Below are positions 8,616 through 17,446 of a stretch of DNA of 64,000 nucleotides, piece by piece. The stretch spans positions 112,484 to 176,483 of the forward strand of contig JAHDYR010000030.1 in NCBI GenBank assembly GCA_019828565.1, read 5' to 3'. Each line of letters begins with the position of its first letter. The stretch's first letter is position 1. Position numbers and translations under genes: made by a program. The stretch comes from Carpediemonas membranifera (taxonomy: Eukaryota > Fornicata). Under the pieces are notes generated by a model. That model did no database searches. It was not told the origin of the DNA and saw only the letters and a program-made list of their open reading frames with translations.

Positions 8616-8989
8616 ACTGAGGGGTGTTTATGTATGCTTGGCTGAGGTCGACATAAATAAGTCAAGGCGGGCAGTGTCCATCTGGTAGCAAGGTCAGATG
8701 GTTTTATGAGGCGAGTTAGTCAGCTGGGCACTAACATTCATCCGCTTGATTCATGTGATAACCACCCCACTGATATGTGCAGGTCCCACGGGGTCGCCTC
8801 AGTGCTTCACTGGTATCGAGCACGGTCTGCACTTGATCTGTCTGCTTCTACATTCGTCGACCCGTGTGCCAACAGTCATACCAACAACACCATCGTGCTC
8901 ATCATCATCAGGAAAACATCGCCTAAGTCAACCCGGGCCACCTCAGACCGATGACATGATAACAACGTTGGTTTACTCTCCGATCAGTC
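8616..8989. other. Intergenic, convergent 3' ends
   Basis: 374 bp between the stop of the DUF192 gene and the stop of the minus-strand Cys-rich gene. An 82-codon plus-strand frame (8706-8954) has no recognisable features and is probably chance. Nothing else was recognised. Confidence 0.4.
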
Positions 8990-11353
8990 TTAATGAGCGC
9001 CACAGGTACAGACGTGACCCTCAGAGCCGCACGTACAGATCTCGCCGCGCCCGCAGGTGCAAGGCTTCGGCGCGACTACAGCAGACTTGCCACAAGTGCA
9101 GACGTGACCCTCAGAGCCGCACGTACAGATCTCGCCGCGCCCGCAGGTGCAAGGCTTCGGCGCGACTACAGCAGACTTGCCACAAGTGCAGACGTGACCC
9201 TCAGAGCCGCACGTACAGATCTCGCCGCGCCCGCAGGTGCAAGGCTTCGGCGCGACTACAGCAGACTTGCCACAAGTGCAGACGTGACCCTCAGAGCCGC
9301 ACGTACAGATCTCGCCGCGCCCGCAGGTGCAAGGCTTCGGCGCGACTACAGCAGACTTGCCACAAGTGCAGACGTGACCCTCAGAGCCGCACGTACAGAT
9401 CTCGCCGCGCCCGCAGGTGCAAGGCTTCGGCGCGACTACAGCAGACTTGCCACAAGTGCAGACGTGACCCTCAGAGCCGCACGTACAGATCTCGCCGCGC
9501 CCGCAGGTGCAAGGCTTCGGCGCGACTACAGCAGACTTGCCACAAGTGCAGACGTGACCCTCAGAGCCGCACGTACAGATCTCGCCGCGCCCGCAGGTGC
9601 AAGGCTTCGGCGCGACTACAGCAGACTTGCCACAAGTGCAGACGTGACCCTCAGAGCCGCACGTACAGATCTCGCCGCGCCCGCAGGTGCAAGGCTTCGG
9701 CGCGACTACAGCAGACTTGCCACAAGTGCAGACGTGACCCTCAGAGCCGCACGTACAGATCTCGCCGCGCCCGCAGGTGCAAGGCTTCGGCGCGACTACA
9801 GCAGACTTGCCACAAGTGCAGACGTGACCCTCAGAGCCGCACGTACAGATCTCGCCGCGCCCGCAGGTGCAAGGCTTCGGCGCGACTACAGCAGACTTGC
9901 CACAAGTGCAGACGTGACCCTCAGAGCCGCACGTACAGATCTCGCCGCGCCCGCAGGTGCAAGGCTTCGGCGCGACTACAGCAGACTTGCCACAAGTGCA
10001 GACGTGACCCTCAGAGCCGCACGTACAGATCTCGCCGCGCCCGCAGGTGCAAGGCTTCGGCGCGACTACAGCAGACTTGCCACAAGTGCAGACGTGACCC
10101 TCAGAGCCGCACGTACAGATCTCGCCGCGCCCGCAGGTGCAAGGCTTCGGCGCGACTACAGCAGACTTGCCACAAGTGCAGACGTGACCCTCAGAGCCGC
10201 ACGTACAGATCTCGCCGCGCCCGCAGGTGCAAGGCTTCGGCGCGACTACAGCAGACTTGCCACAAGTGCAGACGTGACCCTCAGAGCCGCACGTACAGAT
10301 CTCGCCGCGCCCGCAGGTGCAAGGCTTCGGCGCGACTACAGCAGACTTGCCACAAGTGCAGACGTGACCCTCAGAGCCGCACGTACAGATCTCGCCGCGC
10401 CCGCAGGTGCAAGGCTTCGGCGCGACTACAGCAGACTTGCCACAAGTGCAGACGTGACCCTCAGAGCCGCACGTACAGATCTCGCCGCGCCCGCAGGTGC
10501 AAGGCTTCGGCGCGACTACAGCAGACTTGCCACAAGTGCAGACGTGACCCTCAGAGCCGCACGTACAGATCTCGCCGCGCCCGCAGGTGCAAGGCTTCGG
10601 CGCGACTACAGCAGACTTGCCACAAGTGCAGACGTGACCCTCAGAGCCGCACGTACAGATCTCGCCGCGCCCGCAGGTGCAAGGCTTCGGCGCGACTACA
10701 GCAGACTTGCCACAAGTGCAGACGTGACCCTCAGAGCCGCACGTACAGATCTCGCCGCGCCCGCAGGTGCAAGGCTTCGGCGCGACTACAGCAGACTTGC
10801 CACAAGTGCAGACGTGACCCTCAGAGCCGCACGTACAGATCTCGCCGCGCCCGCAGGTGCAAGGCTTCGGCGCGACTACAGCAGACTTGCCACAAGTGCA
10901 GACGTGACCCTCAGAGCCGCACGTACAGATCTCGCCGCGCCCGCAGGTGCAAGGCTTCGGCGCGACTACAGCAGACTTGCCACAAGTGCAGACGTGACCC
11001 TCAGAGCCGCACGTACAGATCTCGCCGCGCCCGCAGGTGCAAGGCTTCGGCGCGACTACAGCAGACTTGCCACAAGTGCAGACGTGACCCTCAGAGCCGC
11101 ACGTACAGATCTCGCCGCGCCCGCAGGTGCAAGGCTTCGGCGCGACTACAGCAGACTTGCCACAAGTGCAGACGTGACCCTCAGAGCCGCACGTACAGAT
11201 CTCGCCGCGCCCGCAGGTGCAAGGCTTCGGCGCTTCATCCGCAGCACTCTTCTTACAGGAACAGAAACCGCCACAGCTGCCGCCGCATGTTTTCTTGGTT
11301 ACTGGCTCAAATTCAAAGACATTATCGATCGTCACAGTGTTCTTTCCACTCAT
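8990..11353 (-). CDS. Giant metallothionein-like Cys-repeat protein
   Basis: 787 residues: a 40-residue N-terminus (MSGKNTVTIDNVFEFEPV, then four Cys in CGGSCGGFCSC), followed by 24 complete 30-residue repeats and a 27-residue last one ending GAH. Each repeat contains three C-T-C triplets (APKPCTC, EICTC and HVCTC with short Gly/Lys spacers), so 6 Cys per unit and about 154 Cys in all, roughly one residue in five. Dense C-x-C motifs with few aromatics are the hallmark of metallothioneins, so binding of soft metals (Cu, Zn, Cd) in the cytosol is the likely role. No signal peptide or membrane segment is visible. His occurs once per repeat. Because 90 is a multiple of 3, other frames over the array are open too; this frame is chosen for its ATG, its unique N-terminus and its coherent composition. 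Confidence 0.85.
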   Translation of the reverse strand: MSGKNTVTIDNVFEFEPVTKKTCGGSCGGFCSCKKSAADEAPKPCTCGRGEICTCGSEGHVCTCGKSAVVAPKPCTCGRGEICTCGSEGHVCTCGKSAVVAPKPCTCGRGEICTCGSEGHVCTCGKSAVVAPKPCTCGRGEICTCGSEGHVCTCGKSAVVAPKPCTCGRGEICTCGSEGHVCTCGKSAVVAPKPCTCGRGEICTCGSEGHVCTCGKSAVVAPKPCTCGRGEICTCGSEGHVCTCGKSAVVAPKPCTCGRGEICTCGSEGHVCTCGKSAVVAPKPCTCGRGEICTCGSEGHVCTCGKSAVVAPKPCTCGRGEICTCGSEGHVCTCGKSAVVAPKPCTCGRGEICTCGSEGHVCTCGKSAVVAPKPCTCGRGEICTCGSEGHVCTCGKSAVVAPKPCTCGRGEICTCGSEGHVCTCGKSAVVAPKPCTCGRGEICTCGSEGHVCTCGKSAVVAPKPCTCGRGEICTCGSEGHVCTCGKSAVVAPKPCTCGRGEICTCGSEGHVCTCGKSAVVAPKPCTCGRGEICTCGSEGHVCTCGKSAVVAPKPCTCGRGEICTCGSEGHVCTCGKSAVVAPKPCTCGRGEICTCGSEGHVCTCGKSAVVAPKPCTCGRGEICTCGSEGHVCTCGKSAVVAPKPCTCGRGEICTCGSEGHVCTCGKSAVVAPKPCTCGRGEICTCGSEGHVCTCGKSAVVAPKPCTCGRGEICTCGSEGHVCTCGKSAVVAPKPCTCGRGEICTCGSEGHVCTCGKSAVVAPKPCTCGRGEICTCGSEGHVCTCGAH
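9009..11233. repeat. Tandem array of 90-bp units, about 24.7 copies
   Basis: The marker GACGTGACCC recurs exactly every 90 bp from 9011 to 11171, 25 times, and every unit I compared reads the same base for base. The array lies wholly inside the minus-strand metallothionein-like gene. Differences appear only at its ends: ACAGGTACA at the 3' end of the gene and GGCGCTTCATCC at the 5' end. Such uniformity implies very recent expansion or continuing homogenisation, so copy number is likely to vary between strains or be misassembled. Confidence 0.97.
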
Positions 11354-12044
11354 TTGGTGCTATTGCTTGTCTGGTGCCCGTGCTTTACAGCTCAGGGTCC
11401 ACAAGGCATTGTCATGGTGCCGGTACAAAACCCGCCCAGTTCAGGACCGGTTGGTGCCCCAGTAATGGGTGGATGGGGCAGTATTTGTGCTGCGGATGAC
11501 GGTACAGTGGCGCTGAAGGGTATGATTCATTCGAGAACTGATGATCGTCATCTCCGACATCACAAGCCCGGGTTCGGGGATGTTTACGAGCCGAGTCGAG
11601 AGGCTGGACGCCATAACTCAGATGGATCAGACACAATTAGGATGATTGGTATGCCTGACAGTGCAATCAGTCAGTTGTTGACCTTAGCTTCAGCTTGGAA
11701 TTACGCCAGGCTGGACCTCACTCAGGCACCCTCAGAATGAGCTCTCCGACACTACCTGGGAGTTATTTAGAACAGGCACACAGGAGTACCCCAGCACTGC
11801 CCTGCACCCGTGTGTGAGGTGTGCTGCTCCCACGACTTTTCAATGTAGCGCCGATGGGGGATTCAAGAGACTCAGTCCCACTGGATCGAGCCATATAAAT
11901 CTTGATTGCTCGGATGCTCGACTCGGAATGCGAGTTCCTGGGTTTGGCAATCAATTTACACGTATACATACCAAATGTACCGATTTGGCTAATCTGCAGG
12001 ATCTTTCATCCAAGATCCATCCGCAGCGGCTCAAGGAGTTAGCA
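11354..12044. other. Divergent intergenic region, no gene recognised
   Basis: 691 bp between the start of the Cys-rich gene (minus) and the start of the MLO-like gene (plus), so it should hold both promoters. Short frames on both strands (74 codons at 11412-11636 minus, 68 at 11763-11969 minus, and an open extension of the MLO-like frame from 11814) have no protein-like composition. A metal-response element might be expected for a metallothionein promoter, but I could not recognise one. Confidence 0.4.
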
Positions 12045-13412
12045 ATGTTTGACGTCTTTAGCGTGTTGGAGGACCACACGCCCGAGTTCATTCTTGTCTT
12101 CCTTGTTCTTATTATCTTCGCCGCCGTCTTCGAGGCCGGCAACGAGTTCATGCACCGTGTACTCGAGCGATCCAAGCATAGATTCTTCGCCTTAATGCTG
12201 GAAAAGCTGCAGGGGGAGCTTATGACTGTCGGCGTCTTCAGTTTCGGTGTTTTCCTGCTCAACCTCGTGCTCGAGCACCAAAGTGAGTATCTCGACGCCC
12301 ACGGCATCCCGCCTGAGCAGGTCCACGCCCTGCAGGAGATCTTCGAGAGTGTGCACATCTTCATCTTCGCCTTCACCGTCATCTATCTCTTCACCCTTCT
12401 CATACTATATCTCGTCCTGCTCGGGCGACTGTGGCTCCTGTTCGCATGCTGGAGGCCGTACATGAACGAGCTATCCCCAGTGAGTTTGGACATCGGCAAG
12501 ATCGCCGCCACCCCTCACTGGAAGCGGAGGGTTCTCTTTCTCGACTGTGCTGTCAAGACCGGGCTGGTCCGACTCCATCTGACTCGGGTCAGGCCAGATC
12601 TGGCCTTTAGATCCATGTCTGAGATGCTCACCTCCTCTACCCAGATCCTTATAATGCACAGTGCTGATCTCAGTATGTCCTTCTGGACGAGCGCCCTCAC
12701 CGCGATCATCACCATCGGGTCTCTGTTGAATAACAGCTCGTCCTTCCTGGTGATCTCTGGCGTTCTCACGTTGACCACTGTACTTCCCAAGCTCTTCCTT
12801 TTTATCCCAGAATTCCGGCAATCCTTCACGGCCGACTCCTTCTTCATGACTGAGCGTGTCAGGCGGAAGAAGAAGGCCGTATTTGAGCCTGCCGCTATCC
12901 CACTCAACTCTGACTTCAACCCCATTTTCAACGCCATTCATCTTGGGAGTGATGGTGCAGAGGGCATTCCGATCAAAGTCACCGATACAGCTCCTGAAGA
13001 CAAGTGGCCCATAGAGCAGGAAAGCATCCCATATGCCCTTGAGGACGAGGCCAGGGCTGTGTGTCTTGTCAGGGCCGGCCGGGTTGAGGGGGGCCGCCTG
13101 GTGGTGACCAGGCCTGGCGGACCACGGGTGCTGAAGGGTGTGGTCCACTGGTGGTCATCCCGGAAGGTCCGTGCGGTGCTGACCTCTCACACGGCCGTCT
13201 GCACCCTCGCCGTTTCCATCCTGACGACAGTGGTCGACCCCAAGGCCATGGCATTCCTGGTCATTGTCAGTGGTGCGTCACTGGTCTTGACAATGACCAT
13301 GGTGGTCACTATACCCTCGACCGCGGTGGTGTACGCGGTCGGGTCAAGCAGCACATTTAGGGAGCTGGTCGTGGCCTTAAAGAAGGAGCAGCGGGAAGCA
13401 GAGCACGCTTAG
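12045..13412 (+). CDS. MLO-like multi-pass membrane protein
   Basis: About 455 residues with several membrane helices: approximately residues 10-30 (PEFILVFLVLIIFAAVFEAG), 60-85, 105-135 (VHIFIFAFTVIYLFTLLILYL), a hydrophobic pair around 205-260, and two near the C-terminus (from about 380). The segment after the first helix (VLERSKHRFFALMLEKLQGELM, then VGVFSFGVFLLNLVL) matches the MLO signature of a basic helix running into EKIKEELMLLGFISLLL. The next, HIFIFAF...LGRLWLL, matches MLO's FHIFIFVLA...LGRLKIRRW. Plant MLO proteins are calmodulin-binding, calcium-channel-like proteins; no calmodulin site was identified here. The open frame extends to 11814 but begins well at 12045. Confidence 0.6.
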   Translation: MFDVFSVLEDHTPEFILVFLVLIIFAAVFEAGNEFMHRVLERSKHRFFALMLEKLQGELMTVGVFSFGVFLLNLVLEHQSEYLDAHGIPPEQVHALQEIFESVHIFIFAFTVIYLFTLLILYLVLLGRLWLLFACWRPYMNELSPVSLDIGKIAATPHWKRRVLFLDCAVKTGLVRLHLTRVRPDLAFRSMSEMLTSSTQILIMHSADLSMSFWTSALTAIITIGSLLNNSSSFLVISGVLTLTTVLPKLFLFIPEFRQSFTADSFFMTERVRRKKKAVFEPAAIPLNSDFNPIFNAIHLGSDGAEGIPIKVTDTAPEDKWPIEQESIPYALEDEARAVCLVRAGRVEGGRLVVTRPGGPRVLKGVVHWWSSRKVRAVLTSHTAVCTLAVSILTTVVDPKAMAFLVIVSGASLVLTMTMVVTIPSTAVVYAVGSSSTFRELVVALKKEQREAEHA

Positions 13413-13496
13413 GGAATAGGGCTATAAACTAGCATGTTAGTCGACTGGTGGCCCGGCTGAGGTGCTCGATCGGACGACTCGGCAAAATTCCCGACG

Positions 13497-15158
13497 ATGT
13501 CTGTTGGGCGCGCGGCGGCGCGTACCGGGCTTCCTGTGGAGGTAGAGATGTCTATACGGGATATAGAACGTATACGGCAGATAGCAACCGCCATCTCTGC
13601 TCTGGCGTCGTCAACGGAGAGCATGAGCTCCGTTATCCCCAGAGAGGTCACGGCGATGATCCGAAGTGCGTGCAGTGCGCTTCCCCATCCACCGTACTTC
13701 AGCACGATGTCCGTCACCACCGCCTCCGACCTCCTTGCCGAGCTCACCGCCATCATCACGGACCTTGCTACCGTCCTCGCCGACCAGATCAGACGAGACG
13801 CTGCAGACACCCACAACGAGCCACTCAAGCTCGCCATGCACCGTCTGAAGTCGGCCAGGGAGTGCATCACCGAGACCATGCCAAGCTGTTCGGACGCCAC
13901 CCTGCACGGCCTTCTCACATGGACCCTGGGCGCGGTACTGCTGGCCGCAGACGATGGATTAGACCCTGCCACACGGTTCATGTGCCGCAAGTTTGCCGTG
14001 GTCGACCGTGAGATCGCGAGAGACTCTGTAGTACAGCTCCGGAGGGGGACTCGGTTTACGGTGTTCAACGCACGGATTTTCGTGGAAGGAATGAATGATT
14101 GTGGGCAGGCAGGAGTTGGATACAAGTCAGATACAATCGGACTGACTTGGATCCGACTGTATCCAATTATCCGATTTGATTCGTATATATCCGAGTCAGA
14201 GGGCCTTGTCAATATCGCCCACACAACCCACGGCCTCTTTGCCTGGGGCTCCAACCGGTGTGGGAGTCTGGGTGTCAACTCGCTGCTCCCTTGGATCAAG
14301 GCCCCCACACCCATGTCTCTGCCTGACCTTATAGTGCACTGTCTGCATGCATTAAGGTATGGTCGGACGTACTTTCAGACGTCTGAGGGCTGGTGTGCGG
14401 CTGGGAACAATGCATTCGGCTCCCTTGGTGTTGGCGTGGAAGATGGTGAGGACGGTGGTTGTGTTCAAGAGCCCCTGATGGTCGACCTCAGCGGGGCTGA
14501 CATCCACTCGTTCCACTCATTCGAACGGGCCGTGTTCGTCAGCACTAGGACGGCGAGCACGCCTCTACTGGCTGCTGGTGACAACCGGGCCGGGGCACTG
14601 GGAATAGGGTCCATGATGGCAACGGAGGAGGTGTTCGCCCGGGTCTGTCTGCCGGCTGGGCTGAAGATTACTGATATTATTCCGTTTGAGGGTGTCACTC
14701 TCATCTTCAGCGGCTATCAGTGCTTCTACATCGGCACCCAAGCTGCATTTGCCGGAGATTTCTCCCCCACCGACACACCATCCAGGTCACCCCGCCGCTT
14801 CCCACTGCGGGTGTCGGCAGTGCTCACGGCCCCCTGCTCGAACGCGGTCTTCGTCTTTCTCAGCGAGGGCCGTCTCCTCACCGCATGGACTCGCCCGCCA
14901 CAGACTCTGAGCGGGGCCGTGCGCCACCCGTCAGAGGTGCCGTGGCTCTCGGAGTTCTCAATGCCGTCTGAGGTGTTCCACATTCATACCGAGTCCCACC
15001 AGCTCCACTACAGCTACGACAGGGGCTGGGCGATCGTCCATGAGCGGGGGTCGGTGGCAGAGGCGAGGGGAGACCCAGCCATCGTGTTCTGGGCTAGTAA
15101 TGTCGCGACACCTGAGAGAATGCTCCCACTGAGGGCGAGGTACCTCGATAACTACTGA
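13497..15158 (+). CDS. RCC1-repeat family protein
   Basis: 553 residues. The first half (about 1-180) is helical with no recognised domain and contains a MCRKFAVVDREI segment. The second half has degenerate RCC1 beta-propeller blades: HGLFAWGSNRCGSLGVNS, WCAAGNNAFGSLGVG and LLAAGDNRAGALGIGS, each the G-x-N-x-x-G-x-L-G core. The same arrangement (helical N-terminus, CRKF motif, then RCC1 blades) appears in the gene at 26071-27742, so the two are paralogs. Fewer than seven blades are obvious, so this is unlikely to be the Ran exchange factor itself. Its 3' end lies only about 55 bp from the inverted duplication. Confidence 0.7.
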   Translation: MSVGRAAARTGLPVEVEMSIRDIERIRQIATAISALASSTESMSSVIPREVTAMIRSACSALPHPPYFSTMSVTTASDLLAELTAIITDLATVLADQIRRDAADTHNEPLKLAMHRLKSARECITETMPSCSDATLHGLLTWTLGAVLLAADDGLDPATRFMCRKFAVVDREIARDSVVQLRRGTRFTVFNARIFVEGMNDCGQAGVGYKSDTIGLTWIRLYPIIRFDSYISESEGLVNIAHTTHGLFAWGSNRCGSLGVNSLLPWIKAPTPMSLPDLIVHCLHALRYGRTYFQTSEGWCAAGNNAFGSLGVGVEDGEDGGCVQEPLMVDLSGADIHSFHSFERAVFVSTRTASTPLLAAGDNRAGALGIGSMMATEEVFARVCLPAGLKITDIIPFEGVTLIFSGYQCFYIGTQAAFAGDFSPTDTPSRSPRRFPLRVSAVLTAPCSNAVFVFLSEGRLLTAWTRPPQTLSGAVRHPSEVPWLSEFSMPSEVFHIHTESHQLHYSYDRGWAIVHERGSVAEARGDPAIVFWASNVATPERMLPLRARYLDNY

Positions 15159-15212
15159 GGGTACAGATATACTGTGCCCAGCCATAGACAGTAAATTAGA
15201 ACCAGGGATATG

Positions 15213-15485
15213 ATGATTGTTGGTGTGCCGTTCTATGCGCGGTGCGGGGCTGAAGTTGTCAACACGAAGGACCTCGAGGTCGACCCAGACGAGGCGCTTG
15301 TCGTAGACGGCGAGAAGGTCGGCGATCGAGGCGATGGCGTTGCCTGCTACTTCCAGGATGCGGAGACGCTGTGCATGCGGTCGTGCGCGTTCCGCCGCAT
15401 GGGCGTGGGCGTGTCGGTGTGGGAGCTGGGGCAGGGGTACGGTGCGCTGGTGGAGGCACTGGCGTGTGACTGTGATAAACTATAG
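15213..15485 (+). pseudogene. Truncated copy of CHID1-like gene (3' end only)
   Basis: 91 codons identical to the C-terminus of the intact CHID1-like gene at 17174-18274, from IVGVPFYARCG through GVGVSVWELGQGYG to the same stop. The copy begins exactly where the duplication begins and has no catalytic-barrel N-terminus, signal anchor or promoter of its own. A chance in-frame ATG (15210) sits at the junction, so a 91-residue fragment could be translated, but it would not fold as a TIM barrel. It serves mainly as the marker that the left arm was derived from the right. Confidence 0.9.
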
Positions 15486-15500
15486 AGTGTCATTTAGTGC

Positions 15501-16089
15501 TTAGAACACGAAGAGCATAGCCAGGAGGACTGCGGCGAGGGCTACGAAGACCTTGGGGGCGGCCGAGAGGTAGGCGTAGGACTCGAAGTAGACGGTGTCC
15601 TGGTTGCAGGGGGTAATGGAGATGGTCATGTTGCGCTCGTCCATGGGGATGGCGTTGATTGAGGAGATGAGGGAGTCAATGACCCAGGTCATGTCGACGT
15701 CGGGAAGGCCGAACGCCTTGGTGATCTCGTCAACGACCTTCTGGATAGCCTCGGTGGGGATGGTCATGTCAAGGTTCTGGAAGCCGTCGTTCTCGACGCA
15801 GGTCTATGTGAGGGCGGGGAAATTACGGGGTGACGAACGAAGTTGAAGTCGCCGTTGGTGTTCTCGAACTGGTCAGAGGCGGCGGTGCTGTTGAAGTGGA
15901 TCCAGATGGAGACGGAGTCGCCACTGTAGTGGCCAGTGTCCCCTGTGTGACGTTGTACGGGTGCTACGAACAAGTGATGTTGTGCTTCTCGCCTACAGCA
16001 AGCATCTCACCCATCGTGGGGTAAGTGAGGGGCTGGATGACAACGCAGCTAGCAAGGGCTACAAAAAGAAGGGCAAGAGCGAATTTCAT
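15501..16089 (-). CDS. Small secreted/anchored protein, copy 1 (two introns)
   Basis: Mirror copy of the gene at 16570-17158; the same 174-residue spliced product is predicted. Exons (minus strand) are 15972-16089, 15839-15942 and 15501-15803; introns are 15943-15971 (29 nt) and 15804-15838 (35 nt), both starting GTTCGT. The product has an N-terminal signal peptide and a hydrophobic C-terminus. Its downstream neighbour is the truncated CHID1 fragment, 15 bp away. The arm includes about 60 bp upstream of the ATG; beyond that the two copies have different promoter sequence, so the copies may be regulated differently. Confidence 0.75.
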
Positions 16090-16151
16090 GGCGGTCTATT
16101 CTTCTGAGTCTGTGGACGAAATCTTCACCCCGCGATCTCGACCCCACATTT

Positions 16152-16507
16152 CGAATCTCGGATGCTCTTGGGTCACACCCGCTCTTCCGCGGACAGGCCA
16201 GTATCACGCCCGGCTGGCCACTCTGGGCCTGCTGTTGTGATATGAGATCGAGATCAACCAGATGCACTCAATCCTACTCAGATCACAACGGACTTGACAT
16301 GCGTTCATCAGCCTTATCCTCAATCAGCGTGCTTCTCTGTCTTCCAACCACCACGCCACCGATTGAGCTCAAGATGCAGACCGCCGGAGATGGTCTGAGT
16401 CTTTTCGCACTTTAGCTTTCGGACAAAGACCGCCTGACTTTAAAGACTCAACAATGTCGGTGTGGCAAACTTTCTCGCCAAGGCGTATCTGAGATTATCG
16501 GGATTTC
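16152..16507. other. Single-copy spacer between the inverted arms
   Basis: 356 bp of unique sequence separating the two arms and lying between two divergently transcribed identical genes, so it probably supplies both promoters. No open frame of note lies entirely within it, and no inverted repeat inside it was recognised. Confidence 0.5.
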
Positions 16508-17446
16508 AAATGTGGGGTCGAGATCGCGGGGTGAAGATTTCGTCCACAGACTCAGAAGAATAGACCGCCATGAAATTCGCTCTTGCCCTTCTTTTTGTAG
16601 CCCTTGCTAGCTGCGTTGTCATCCAGCCCCTCACTTACCCCACGATGGGTGAGATGCTTGCTGTAGGCGAGAAGCACAACATCACTTGTTCGTAGCACCC
16701 GTACAACGTCACACAGGGGACACTGGCCACTACAGTGGCGACTCCGTCTCCATCTGGATCCACTTCAACAGCACCGCCGCCTCTGACCAGTTCGAGAACA
16801 CCAACGGCGACTTCAACTTCGTTCGTCACCCCGTAATTTCCCCGCCCTCACATAGACCTGCGTCGAGAACGACGGCTTCCAGAACCTTGACATGACCATC
16901 CCCACCGAGGCTATCCAGAAGGTCGTTGACGAGATCACCAAGGCGTTCGGCCTTCCCGACGTCGACATGACCTGGGTCATTGACTCCCTCATCTCCTCAA
17001 TCAACGCCATCCCCATGGACGAGCGCAACATGACCATCTCCATTACCCCCTGCAACCAGGACACCGTCTACTTCGAGTCCTACGCCTACCTCTCGGCCGC
17101 CCCCAAGGTCTTCGTAGCCCTCGCCGCAGTCCTCCTGGCTATGCTCTTCGTGTTCTAAGCACTAAATGACACTCTATAGTTTATCACAGTCACACGCCAG
17201 TGCCTCCACCAGCGCACCGTACCCCTGCCCCAGCTCCCACACCGACACGCCCACGCCCATGCGGCGGAACGCGCACGACCGCATGCACAGCGTCTCCGCA
17301 TCCTGGAAGTAGCAGGCAACGCCATCGCCTCGATCGCCGACCTTCTCGCCGTCTACGACAAGCGCCTCGTCTGGGTCGACCTCGAGGTCCTTCGTGTTGA
17401 CAACTTCAGCCCCGCACCGCGCATAGAACGGCACACCAACAATCAT
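16508..17446 (-). repeat. Right arm of inverted duplication (939 bp)
   Basis: Reverse complement of 15213-16151. This arm is continuous with the intact CHID1-like gene beyond 17446, so it is probably the original copy and the left arm the duplicate. Arm ends fall inside the CHID1 coding region (outer) and upstream of the small gene (inner). Confidence 0.95.
16570..17158 (+). CDS. Small secreted/anchored protein, copy 2 (two introns)
   Basis: Exons 16570-16687, 16717-16820 and 16856-17158; introns 16688-16716 (GTTCGTAGC...GTCACACAG, 29 nt) and 16821-16855 (GTTCGTCAC...CTCACATAG, 35 nt). The joined product is 174 residues. It has a signal peptide (MKFALALLFVALASCVV), a middle with N-x-T/S sites (HNIT, HFNST, RNMT), Cys residues in TCVEND and TPCNQD, and a strongly hydrophobic C-terminal end (VFVALAAVLLAMLFVF) with no basic tail, as in GPI-anchored or tail-anchored surface proteins. 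Unspliced, the first exon stops after 41 codons. No family was recognised. It converges on the CHID1-like gene with 15 bp between stops. Extracellular or lumenal location is inferred. Confidence 0.75.

Larger units (their letters stand above)
15213..16151 (+). repeat. Left arm of inverted duplication (939 bp)
   Basis: Reverse complement of 16508-17446; positions pair so that coordinates sum to 32659. The translations compared in all overlapping frames are identical in the two arms, and I saw no mismatch. Outer edge: ATGATTGTTGG at 15213 against CCAACAATCAT ending at 17446. Inner edge: both copies lose identity after CCCCACATTT (ends 16151). The arm holds the complete small spliced surface-protein gene plus the last 91 codons of the CHID1-like gene. 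No terminal inverted repeats, target-site duplication or transposase were recognised. Confidence 0.95.

Noticed and set aside
9009-11233. Tandem repeats as a CRISPR array
   Set aside because: Units are contiguous, with no variable spacers between identical repeats, and the array lies inside a protein-coding frame of a eukaryotic gene.
8746-11740. Plus-strand frames of over 900 codons across the 90-bp repeat (Arg/Cys-rich and Ala/Arg-rich products)
   Set aside because: The repeat length is a multiple of three, so frames without a stop in one unit stay open throughout. They lack a plausible start or unique domain, while the minus strand gives an ATG, a coherent N-terminus and a Cys-repeat protein.
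15213-17446. Inverted repeat as an insertion sequence or composite transposon
   Set aside because: No transposase, terminal inverted repeats or target-site duplication; the arms contain host genes cut in mid-frame.
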